Of a stretch of 64,000 nucleotides of DNA, positions 44,475-54,451 are shown piece after piece (position 1 is the stretch's first letter; each line of letters begins with the position of its first letter). A program made the position numbers and the translations under genes. Location: contig QANY01005768.1 in NCBI GenBank assembly GCA_003255025.1, forward strand, positions 1,128,805 to 1,192,804, written 5' to 3'. The notes below the pieces were generated by a model. That model ran no database searches, was not told where the DNA came from, and was given only the letters and a program-made list of their open reading frames with translations. The stretch comes from Datisca glomerata. Its lineage: Eukaryota; Streptophyta; Magnoliopsida; Cucurbitales; Datiscaceae.

Positions 44475-45441
44475 TAGGGGTGTTCAACAGTCGGTCTGGT
44501 CGAATATTTGGAGGAAAACTAGACCAGATAAAAATTTACGGTCCTCCTATATGGAGGACCGAACTGACCATAACATTGCAAAAAATTCGATCCATCCAGA
44601 ACGGACATCAACGGTCAAATCAGACGGGTTTTACGGATTAAAGGCTGAGCTGAGGGAGGGGAGAGGTGAGAGGCAGAGTCGTGAGACGTGAGAGGGGCTG
44701 AGTTGCGGGAGAGAGAGTGAAGAGGGACTGAGCTGAGGGAAGGGAGAGGTGAGAGGCAGAGTCGTGAGACGTGAGAGGGGCTGAGTTGAGGGAGAGAGAG
44801 AGAAGAGGGACTGAGCTGAGGGAGAGAGAGTGAAGAGGGACTGAGCTGAGGGAGAGAGAGTGAAGAGGGACTGAGTTGAGGGAGAGGAGAGGTGAGAGGC
44901 AGAGTCGTGAGACATGAAAGGGGCTAAGCTGAGGGAGAGAGACTGAAGAGGGGCTGAGCTGAGGGAGAGAGAGTGAAGAGGGACTGAGTTGAGTGAGGGG
45001 AGAGGTGAGAGGCAGAGTCGTGAGACATGAGAGAGGCTAACTGGAGGCGAGATGAGAGAGGCACTGGTTGGAGGCGAGAAGCGAGAGGGGCTGGCTGGAG
45101 GCGAGATGCTAGAGGGGCTGGTTGGAGGCGAGGCGCGAGAGGTACTAGCTGGAGGCGAGATGCGAAGAAGGAGACGGTCTGACTGAGCCGAGGGAGAGAA
45201 GAGAAAAAACCTAAAACCGTAAAAAAATTATGGTTAAAATAGTATATATATACTATACTATACGGTCGGACCAGTCGGATCGGTCCAGAACTAATGAAAA
45301 TTTTAGACCAGTCTGAAATTTCAGTCCTCTCTTAAAGGAGGACCGAACCGACCATTAATAATAAAAATAACGTCTAGGTCGATCAATTTCGGTTCGGACC
45401 GATTCAAACTAAACAGTCTGGACAGTTTTTGGACACCCCTA
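44475..45441. mobile_element. Inner hAT-type non-autonomous element with 8-bp target duplication
   Basis: 967 bp with ends TAGGGGTGTTCAACAGTC and ..TTTTTGGACACCCCTA, flanked by a perfect 8-bp duplication ATAACAAA (44467-44474 and 45442-45449). TAGGGGTG/CACCCCTA ends and an 8-bp duplication are typical of hAT. The subterminal parts contain GGACCGA repeats. The middle is a purine-rich minisatellite. No transposase. Confidence 0.9.
44640..45190. repeat. Purine-rich minisatellite inside the inner hAT element
   Basis: Irregular units of GGGACTGAGCTGAGGGAGAG and GTGAGAGGCAGAGTCGTGAG, then a second type, CTGGAGGCGAGATGCGAGAG. The plus strand is almost free of long pyrimidine runs. Frames through it on both strands are by-products of the repeat. 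Confidence 0.88.
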
Positions 45442-45801
45442 ATAACAAATAAAAAAATAATTTAATTTAATATTTCAGTTCGGTTCGAAAACCACCAAAA
45501 TTCTGAACCGAATCAAAACTTTGATTCGACAATAAAATCAAACTGAACACATATAAAGAATCGACCGAACCGATCATTTACGGTTCAGTTCGATCGGTTC
45601 GGCTTGGTTTTGAACACCCCTACTACAAGATGACTTTTATGTTTGTTGTTATGGAGATGACAAACACTTGTATAATGTAAAATGGAACTTGTAACTTTGG
45701 TAAAGCGACTTCAGAAATATAAAAATAGGTAACAAGACATGTGCTATTGAGATGACACTATACTTTAATTATTAGCCCTTGACCATTCTCACCTTCTTTC
45801 A

Positions 45802-46593
45802 CTATACAAACTGGTACATTTCATATCTTAAGATGCAGTTTCCGCTAACAATATGTGCACCCATTCTTGAGTCAAACCAACTTGGAAGCATTGCAATTGA
45901 CTGATTGAAGCATCTTTCACAATCCACATATCGAAGAGCTGAAACACATTGAGCCAATCCAAAAACTTCCCTTAAATTTTCCTTCACCATTGTTTTCCCA
46001 ACTGCAAACCTTCTGGAGTTCAATGATGCATCATTAGCTAGTCTTCTTAACAAATTATTTGTCTTTTGGTTAAAATCTCTGCTTTCTCTTTCATATTTCA
46101 TTTGAGTTTTAATTGGTGACAAAATCTCGTATTTAATTGGTGACAAAATCGCAAACCGTTTTTCTTTGTCAATGTGCTCAAAAAATCCAATGTCAGAGTA
46201 CTTCATTAGACATTTTTCAAACCATATAATTGCTTTTTTGTCATGAGGACATCTTTCACCGATGTACTTACTTGCTTTTTTTACACAGATGTTGCATGTT
46301 TTTTCCAAGCTATCACCACGACAAAGAGCATGACCATATGCTTTGAATGGGTATTCTCCAAATGAACCAAAGCTGAAACCTGTGTCAGATGTTGTAGAAA
46401 CAAGGTGACTCGTGAGTTTTTCTAAGTTTAACTCAAAAGGATCATTCTTAGTTAAATAGGTAGCGTTTGAACATGAATGATAGACATATGTGTTAGATTT
46501 TACTGCTGCTGCTAAGTGTGTTGCTGATACGAGTGGGAAAGAAATAATGGGTAAGAACCCTAGAGAACAAAACAACTTCAAGAAGGCCATCAT
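45802..46593 (-). CDS. Cysteine-rich repeat secretory protein (two DUF26/Gnk2 domains)
   Basis: Intronless frame of 263 residues from ATG at 46593. Residues 1-24 are a signal peptide (FLKLFCSLGFLPIISFPLVSA). Two DUF26 motifs C-X8-C-X2-C are present: Cys91, Cys100, Cys103 (CRGDSLEKTCNIC) and Cys216, Cys225, Cys228 (CVSALRYVDCERC). There is no transmembrane segment or kinase domain after the second repeat, so it belongs with the secreted CRRSP38-type proteins, not with the receptor kinases. Known members act in the apoplast; some, such as ginkbilobin-2, are antifungal, but the function of this one is not shown. Oddity: a short in-frame duplication gives (A/E)ILSPIK twice at about residues 148-162. 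The methionine pair at the start leaves the exact start open by one residue. Confidence 0.92.
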   Translation of the reverse strand: MMAFLKLFCSLGFLPIISFPLVSATHLAAAVKSNTYVYHSCSNATYLTKNDPFELNLEKLTSHLVSTTSDTGFSFGSFGEYPFKAYGHALCRGDSLEKTCNICVKKASKYIGERCPHDKKAIIWFEKCLMKYSDIGFFEHIDKEKRFAILSPIKYEILSPIKTQMKYERESRDFNQKTNNLLRRLANDASLNSRRFAVGKTMVKENLREVFGLAQCVSALRYVDCERCFNQSIAMLPSWFDSRMGAHIVSGNCILRYEMYQFV

Positions 46594-46648
46594 TTTTTCA
46601 GGGCTGTGTTGCTTATTTAACTTGGGAATAGCTAAACGATCTTATCAT

Positions 46649-46657
46649 TTTTATATA
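46649..46657 (-). promoter_or_regulatory. TATA box of the DUF26 gene
   Basis: On the minus strand TATATAAAA lies about 56-64 bases before the start codon, which implies a leader of about 30 bases. It is the only good TATA match close to this gene. Confidence 0.6.
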
Positions 46658-46911
46658 GTAGGAGCATGAAAAATTAGAAATTTTTTCAAGTTTCATGAAA
46701 GAAAAGAAAATAAAAACGGTCCAATTGGAAAAAAAGAATCCGTACTCGGCTTTAGCACTTGTTCAGATCTATGAAGAGGCAACCTATTTGACCTACGACA
46801 TCGTCAAATGATCATTGTCAAACGAGAATAAGATTGAACATGTAATTCCTCAAACTATCAATTTTTTTACACTTTTAACCCAAACATACTATTGATGACA
46901 TTTTAGGGCTC

Positions 46912-47190
46912 GTTTGACAGTCAGGATAGTATTAGATCGTACTATACTAAATATGTTAGATTTTATTGTTCTGTACTGGATTAAATAATATTGTATTATA
47001 CTGGATTAAATAATACTGTCAGTGTTTGGTGCTGTATTAGATAAAAAACCGTATTACTTGTACAACGTTTGGCACATCATAATATTGGATTATTGTAAAA
47101 TTATTTATCATAATTTGATTTACACAAGTATATTTAGAACTCATTAACATGTTATTTAACATTTTCTACTACAAAATAAACATTCATTCA
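46912..47190. mobile_element. Possible MITE remnant
   Basis: GGGCTCGTTTGACAGTCAGGATAGTATTAGAT, and further on TACTGGATTAAATAATATTG repeats and GTGTTTGGTGCTGTATTAG, are typical phrases of plant MITE ends. The matching right terminus was not found. Confidence 0.4.
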
Positions 47191-47389
47191 ACCAATCAAT
47201 AATAATAATAATTAAAATACTTCAAAAAAGATCTTGAAACGTCATCATTTCATAATTTATAATAATATTCATATAAAAAATCATCACCAAGGCATCACAA
47301 AATAAGGTTTCATATTCACGACATATTGCCCATCCACAAATGCATCACAAAAGAATCATCACATATAAGATCTTGAAAGCACATACTGT

Positions 47390-49031
47390 GTGGATATGTC
47401 GATGGATCCATTTCATGCCCACCAAGAACTATCAAGAATGGAGGTAACATAGAAGTCTACAATCCCAAATTTGAATAATGGGTAGCCCAGGATCAAGCCT
47501 TGATGACTATGATCAACACTACCTTATCCCCCCTGGTGGTGTCATATGTTGTTAGTAGCAAGACTTCAAAATAAGTATGGGCCTCGATCGAGAAAATATT
47601 CTCCTCAATCTCACAGACCAACATCCTTCAACTCAAGTTGGATCTTCAATCTATCACTAAGAAAGCCTCGGAGAACATAAGACTCCTATATCCAAGGAAT
47701 AAATGAGGTAAAAGATAAACTCTCAGCTGTCTGATGACGTATTGATTTACTCCCTTAATGGCCTCCCCACTGAGTACAATATCCTAAGAACATCCGTTCA
47801 TACTAGGGCAGAGCCCCTATCTCTTGAAGAGTTTCACTTACTCCTCAAATCAGAAGAACATTTCCTGGAGTCCCAACAAAAAAATCAAGATCCAATCTTT
47901 CAGAACACTGCTCTCTTTGCCTTATTTCCCAACAGAGAACCAATAGAGGCATGAACTTTAGATTTTTTAGAGAAATTAGATACATCTATGTACGATTCAA
48001 ATCAGGAAGAGATGGGATATCTCAAAACTGGAATCCATCTCCTTTTCCCTCTGTTCTTGGTGCTCCACCCACACAGCCCTCTCAAGCCTTCAAGTCTTTA
48101 ACCAATTTCAACTCTGAGAATCATAAAAATGCCCGGACCAATAGAATTCAATGCCAGATCTACCAAAAGTTGGGCACAGTGCAGTGGATTGCTTCCATTG
48201 CATGCACTTTTCATATCAAGGTAGGAGTCCCTCTACAAATCCCTCAACAATGACAGCCGTTCTATACCTCTCATGAAAAGGACCCTCAAGTATGACTTAT
48301 TGACACTGGGTGTAACACCCATCTTACACTTGATATGAACAACATCTTCACTCCTTTTGAATATAATGGTGAAAAAACACATCTCCATTGGTAATGGGCA
48401 GTCGCTACCAATCTCTCATACAGGTTCCAGTTATCTTCATACTTCATCTAAGTCTTTTTCTTTGTCTCAAGTCTTCTAAGTTCCTCAACTCTCCTCTGAC
48501 TTGTTGTCTGTTCACAAAATTTTCCTTGAAAATAATTGCTTGTTCATTTTTATGCTCATTTTTTCTGGATTCACGACAATGTCACAAAGGTAATTCTACA
48601 TAAAGGGCCAAGTATTAATGACCTTTATCCAATACCAACTTTTTTACCTAATCATACTGTTGCTTACCTTAGATCAAAGACCTCTACTTTTTTTTTGCAC
48701 TCTAGGCTTGGTCACCCTACACACAACATAGTTAGACATGTTTTACACGAAGCAAATATGTCATGTACTGCTACTAATATGGAAAATTGTGTTTGTATCA
48801 GTTGTATTACCAATAAAATGACTAAATTTCCTTTCAATGATTCTACTTCTACTTCCCCTTAGAACTTGGCCATAAATTCTATGTTATTTTTATTTATGAC
48901 TTGACTAGGTATACCAGGTTATTTCCCATTACTTATAAGTCTGTTGTATTTTCTATTTTTAAGCGATTCAAACCCCTGGTCTGAATGGGGTGGTGAGTAC
49001 GCCAGTCTCCCTTTTCAATCTTATTTACATG
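47390..49031 (+). pseudogene. Decayed Ty1/copia gag-protease-integrase, first part
   Basis: Broken reading frames in copia order: a gag core with SLNGLPTEYNILRTSVHTR and LSLEEFHLLLKSEEHFLE (about 47740-47950), a protease trace (IDTGCNTHLT, about 48300), pre-integrase FLHSRLGHPTHNIVRHVLHE with CISC (about 48700-48810), and the integrase core up to WGGEYASL (about 48985). Frameshifts and stops occur throughout. The frame is interrupted at 49031 by a solo LTR and resumes at 50819. Confidence 0.82.
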
Positions 49032-50818
49032 TGTTGGATTGGGTTTTAAAAATTTGATGAAAAATAAATGAACCACGAATGGTACGTGGGCAGAAAAAAA
49101 AATTCACAACAAACATTTAATCAATATTAAATATAAAAAAAATTATATGATCATGCGCATTTAGATAAACGTATTTAGATTAGGTAGAAACAATTTTATA
49201 CCTTTCTTGTATCGGAAATTTTTTGACTCGGTGTAATCATTTTAATCGTCTTATGTTCTTCGTTCTTTGGGATATGTAGAGCTTGAATTAATCTTCACAC
49301 AAACAACCACTCATAAGATTCATAAGTATTTTTCACAAGGATGTCATCAAGAATTGAGTGTAGGCTCTCAAAACAACAGAGGAAGAAAAATTTTATACTT
49401 CCTCTAGGATTTGGCGAGAACAAGGAGAGGGAAGAAAGAAATTCTTTTCTTGCTTTGTATAATCAAACACTATGGTTAGGGTTAGGGATGCAACCCTATT
49501 CGAATTTTACATCTCCCATAGAGTCAATACTGTGTCCAAATTCATCAATCCAAATTAATAAATTGCATTGATCTCTATCAACTAATTAATTAATTTTTTT
49601 ATTTACTAATTATCTAATAATTTAAAAGTAATAGATTAATTAATTTGAATATTAGTTTTTCTCTTCACTACTTCAGTGATGACACCCATATCATATGGGT
49701 TGAGGAAGTGTACTTTGGTCCAGAACACGTTTTTTATCTAACTGGTATTACTTTTCATTTCTGTCCTTATGAGCTACTCCTAAGACCGAATTGACCCACA
49801 TGAATAAAGCTACAAGAATCAAATAATCGACATTTTTTTCTCCATAAATTTCTGACCGATTTAATCTTGACATTGTACGACTCCACTATAGCTCTGATGC
49901 CGAATCAATTCTCGATTCATGCGCGTTACATTTTCTGTTGGTATAAATAAATACTTTTATTTCATGGTTCACATAATATTTTAACATATTACAATTTGTG
50001 AATATCAGTAATAAGAGCACGATGTAAAATTATCACTTTACCCTTCTAGTTATTATTTTCTTACTTCTTTTATTGAATATGAATAAGAAAGACATATTAG
50101 TGAAGTGTCTCACACAGTTCACAACATCTTATTTAATGACTCATGTATCGAGTATCAGTCCCAAATTATTGATTCACACACCCATCAATAAAGTATAAGG
50201 TGTTATTGTTACTATTGCAATCTTACTACGAATTTCATATCTGTGAATCACACAATTCCAACATAGTTGAATCACGATCCCAACAGCCAATGTATTGTCT
50301 GGCAATTCGAACTCACTCATTTGGCGTATCAAAAAGTGCAAGTAACTCGGTCAACTTTCATATTGACCTCAGGATTAAGGTAATTATGAAAATACCCTTA
50401 AGGTGCCATAATTAGATTTAGAGTTTGATAAACGGATTTGCTCTAAACTAATTTGTTATTGATCCATTTAACATGTTCCATAACATGTCTAGATCAACCA
50501 TTAGATATCCACTCTCATGCCCCAGGACTGGCATTGTTTGGTTCAATCTAATAGTCGTAATCAGACTCGATTGCCCAGTCGATCCTAAGATAGCAATAAC
50601 ATTCTGAACTATTTCATAAGAGTTTATCTGGAAGATCCTTATGTCTTTACTCTTCTTATGTTGATAATAGTTATATGACTTGAGTAAATTAAACACACTT
50701 TAATTAAAGGAAAACTTTCATTTATTTATTAAATTCAGTACAAAAATGTCAAAGAAATAACTAAATAATTATAAATAGTTATTATAACATACTTTATAGA
50801 CATAATTTTAACAACATG
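49027..50818 (-). mobile_element. 1.78-kb solo LTR inserted in the copia integrase relic
   Basis: TGTTGGATTG...TTTTAACA at 49032-50813, flanked by a perfect ACATG duplication (49027-49031 and 50814-50818). Removing it and one ACATG rejoins the integrase relic. A piece of the same family, in opposite orientation, lies at about 62636-62890, which reads like the reverse complement of 50500-50780. Confidence 0.88.
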
Positions 50819-51650
50819 AACATGGTATTGTCCACCAGAAATCTTGGCCTCACCTTATCACATCATGCGTCTCTCCCTCATGCTTTCTGGAATTATTTTT
50901 TTTGCCACTACTGTGTACCTAATTAATCGCATGCCTACCACTGTTCTCAACAATGAATCTCCTTATGAAATACTTTTTGGTAAATTGGTTGATTATAAGC
51001 AACTTAAGGTTTTTCGTTGCGCTTGCTATCCTAGATTGAGACCTTACGTGAAAAATAAATTTAATCCTAAATCTGTTTAATGTGTGTTCTTGGGCTATGC
51101 ATTGATCAAAAAATGTATTTATGTTATGGCGTTGTCCATAAGAAAATTTACACTTCTAGACATGTTTTGTTTGATGAATATTCCTTTCCCTTTGCTGTAC
51201 TTCTGCTGCTATACCTAATGATCAAACTCAGCACCTTGCCCCTAGTACTTCTACTCACATGTAAATTTCTCCTCTTCCTTTCTTACATTCTACTCTTACT
51301 TACACATGACATAATAACAGTTCTGCTTCTCCTGATGGTACTGTATCTAAACAACCTTTTCATTTATCTGATTCTATCTCTAATTTGCATTATGATACTG
51401 CTTCTACTACTGATTTACCTATATTGGACTCTAATTTAAATGCTGCTACTCATACTGACAATACTGTTGATAGAGTTTCTGGTTTAGATAATACTGTGAA
51501 TACTGATTCTAGCGTTAATATGCCTGTTGAGAATGTCGATGCTAGTTCTTTTCCTGATATCTCTTATGCTCTCTCTATCGATCTCCCTATCATTTCTATT
51601 TCTTCTCCTCAACATATACACATTCACACACAAGTAGTCAATCATGTTAT
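50819..51650 (+). pseudogene. Decayed Ty1/copia integrase C-terminal part
   Basis: Continues from the relic before the solo LTR: YLINRMPTTVLNNESPYEIL, FGKLVDYKQLKVFRCACYPR, then VFLGYA and IYTSRHVLFDEYSFPF across a frameshift near 51078. A low-complexity Ser/Thr/Asp-rich stretch follows (about 51400-51600), as is normal between integrase and reverse transcriptase. Reverse transcriptase is absent; the element ends at the inverted-repeat structure starting about 51659. Confidence 0.82.
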
Positions 51651-51658
51651 CCTATGCA

Positions 51659-51960
51659 AACTAGGTCTAAGTCTAGTATTATAATTTGTTATCCCAAGGA
51701 CTATGCATAATTGGTTAAGACATAGATTTAAAATTTAATATATAACTTAAAATTTTAATACAATATTTAATTATTTTTACTAATAATAACTTACTAAATT
51801 TAATTAATTAATAATTAATATATAATTAAGAGACTTTTTCATTTTTTTTATGTTTATTTTAGATAAATGGATTTTTTACTTTGACTATTATCTTCTTATC
51901 TCTTCGTCTTTTCTTATTTAATTTTAAAAAAACTAGGTCTAAGTCTAGTATTATAATTTG
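51659..51960. repeat. ~240-bp segment flanked by a 30-bp direct repeat (left arm of an inverted repeat)
   Basis: AACTAGGTCTAAGTCTAGTA (first 20 of 30 bases) occurs at 51659-51688 and again at 51931-51960. The DNA between begins TTATCCCAAGGACTATGCAT and ends TTTAATTTTAAAA. Its reverse complement is at 53333-53569. Confidence 0.85.
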
Positions 51961-53026
51961 CATAGGATAATATTATTATAATTTTAATTGATACATAAAA
52001 ATGAAAAACTATATTTGGAGTTAGGATACCCAGTTTTTTTATAAATATATGTTTCATTAAGAAAAAGAGGAATTAAAACTTAGAAGGTTGTCACATTGTA
52101 AAGCATCCTCTAAACAAGTAGGGCACGCCTAAACTCCTGCATTGAGAACCGCCTTTTGCATTGAGAATGGGCAACTTTTGCTAAAGAATGGCAACCTCAT
52201 TACAAGTTCTAGGGCAATGCCTAAATTCATTGACATCAATATGTTTAAGGGTGCTAATTATTTTGTACTTTCATCAAGATTTGCCCTCTAAAAGGTTTAA
52301 AAAAAAATTGGCACAGAATGTTTTAAAAAACATTGAAAATAACACATTTACAATAATAGACCCCTTAGACACATAAAATTGCGGACTCATCTTCCCCAGC
52401 TTCCCTGGTTAGCAGCCCCTCCCAACTACCCACATAAAACTTCACTGCTGGAACTTCACAGCTGAATGGCGAGCATCGCGGCCATTTACGACGAGCTTTC
52501 ATAGCCTTAAACGGAGAGCTTCACGGTCCTGGACGAAGAGTTTCACGGCCATCGTGCAGTGCACTTGCACGATTATTTAAAAAACATTACGCTCCCTCCT
52601 TTTTTTGGAGGGACAAAATCATAAATGAAACCGGTTTAGATGGGGATAACCTGCCATTTTTGGTAAATGAAAATTAGCCGGTCATTTGTCTATATTAATG
52701 GCCCAAACCGTCCATTTGTGCAGTTTCCCCATTATGATATATAATGGCAGGACCATGCATGCCAAGTGACTGAATACCATGCTAATCATTTGGATGTCCT
52801 ACGAGTAAATTGCTTTTAGAGAATTATTTAACTTAAATTATTTATTTTTGTTTTGTTTTCTTTAAGAAAGAGATTTAATTAGACCGAAATCGCTCTTGTA
52901 TTTTTTTTGAAATTAAAAAAGGATTGTTTATTTGGGCTTTGAGAAGTTGAAGGGACTCCTCTATTGAAGTGGTGTGACGTCTCTTTCCAATTGTTTTCTT
53001 TCATCGGACTTTTAATTACACTAGTT
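51961..53026. other. Spacer between the inverted-repeat arms, no gene seen
   Basis: AT-rich except 52390-52620, a GC-richer patch with GCTTCACGG/AGTTTCACGG repeats. 52620-52735 has phrases common at plant transposon ends (AACCGGTTTAGATGGGG and ACCGTCCATTTGTGCAG), but no element could be bounded. Confidence 0.45.
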
Positions 53027-53226
53027 ATTTAACAGTGCAGTGCACATAGTATAATATGTTTGTATGTTGTCCCATTTAATTAATTAAAATCAACTGATTG
53101 GTTTTTTACATTAAGTATATATGAAAACAGAAGTAAAAAAGTTTCTAACCAATCAGTTAGCACGTGCCTTGAACATTATATAATATTTCAATATGTACAT
53201 TTTACTGTGTTGCACTTTAAAACTGT
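53027..53226. mobile_element. Possible foldback/MITE element
   Basis: The left half AACAGTGCAGTGCACATAGT..AACTGATTGGTT and the right half AACCAATCAGTT...TGCACTTTAAAACTGTT are imperfect inverted copies, about 200 bp overall. No target duplication found. Confidence 0.4.
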
Positions 53227-53332
53227 TCATAGTAGATGAAAATATAAAAAAATGTGGCATTTCAAAATTCAACATATTATTTTCTTTATATTATATTAAA
53301 GTAGAGATCAAAACAATAGTAAAGGATTTTTC

Positions 53333-53569
53333 TTTTAAAATTAAATAAGAAAAGACAAAGAGATAAGAAGATAATAGTCAAAGTAAAAAATCCATTTATC
53401 TAAAATAAACATAAAAAATGAAAAAGTCTCTTAATTATATATTAATTAAATTTAGTAAGTTATTATTAGTAAAAATAATTAAATATTGTATTAAAATTTT
53501 AAGTTATATATTAAATTTTAATCTATGTATTAACCAATTATGCATAGTCCTTGGGATAACAAATTATAG
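53333..53569. repeat. Right arm of the inverted repeat (partner of 51.69-51.93 kb)
   Basis: Reads as the reverse complement of the left arm with few differences, from TTTTAAAATTAAATAAG to GGATAACAAATTATAG. The 30-bp direct repeat of the left arm is not found here. Confidence 0.85.
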
Positions 53570-54450
53570 CTCGAATAAAATCACTTACAAAATGAATCTT
53601 ATCTCGTGTAACTCTTAATATATTACTTGTATTTTATCACGTGCACGTGGTAACAATTTTTGACATAAGTAATTTTTAAATATTTCAAATATTTTAAGTG
53701 TTTTAAGAAAAAAATATTTTCATATTCTCTGAGTATGATTTTAATGATGAACCTAAATTTTATTCACTGGCGAAACCTAGCCTAGTAAAATAAATTAATG
53801 GTTAATGATCAATCTAGACTTTATAAAATATTTAGACATAACTCGTTGAAATAAAGAAGTATATTACAATTTATGAATTTAGAGTAAAAAATAACTTAGT
53901 GCAATTTAAAAGTATGGTAATCAACAAAAATGCAAAATGCGTTGAGAGTGAAATTGTAAAGACTTTGCACGGAAGGGGAACCAGAAGAGCATTAGAGATA
54001 AACTTTTACTATTTTGTGTGATGTAATAAAGAATGAACAATTATAATAATGATAGGAAAGATAAAAATATTATTTCATTTTTATTGAGGATGAATCATAA
54101 TTAATTTAGATAAAAAAACATGTGAGACCTATTATATTAATTGAGGGACAAATGAGATAATCTAAAATATCAATAAGGACATTATCGTAGAAAAATATTT
54201 TCTAGGTTTAGTACTTTTATTTAGATTGTAGGTTATAGATTATAGATAGGTTAAAGTGAGATAAATGTAGAAAATTAAAAAAAAAAAAAAGACAAATGAT
54301 AAACAAAACCTTTTAGGAAATAACTTACTTTTACACTTCTTCTTTTTGAAAAGATCAAACTTGAAAATCTCTCTTGAATACTTCATTTTCCTATCAATTT
54401 TATTCCGTGTGAATATCACATTCATATTTGGTTCTACTGATTAAGGTTTG
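53570..54450. other. Intergenic DNA, no gene seen
   Basis: AT-rich, no recognisable motif. Confidence 0.5.
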
Positions 54451-54451
54451 T

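Larger units (their letters stand above)
44263..45621. mobile_element. Outer hAT-like MITE, split by an inner hAT element
   Basis: Ends are AGGGGTGTTCACGGTTTGGT at the left and ..GGCTTGGTTTTGAACACCCCT at the right, an inverted pair. Subterminal regions carry many TCGGTTCGGT / ACCGAACCGA motifs, as in hAT elements. Without the inner insertion it would be about 385 bp. No clean 8-bp duplication was found at its outer edges. Confidence 0.7.

Noticed and set aside
44326..44915. Frames of 121 (plus) and 94 (minus) residues
   Set aside because: They cross hAT ends and a minisatellite; the repeat composition explains them.
44263..45621. An 8-bp target duplication for the outer hAT-like element
   Set aside because: Flanks ACTGTAAG and ACTACAAG are only partly alike and are placed unequally from the ends, so I do not claim it.
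49341..49571. 76-residue open frame in the solo LTR
   Set aside because: It lies wholly inside the LTR and resembles no protein.
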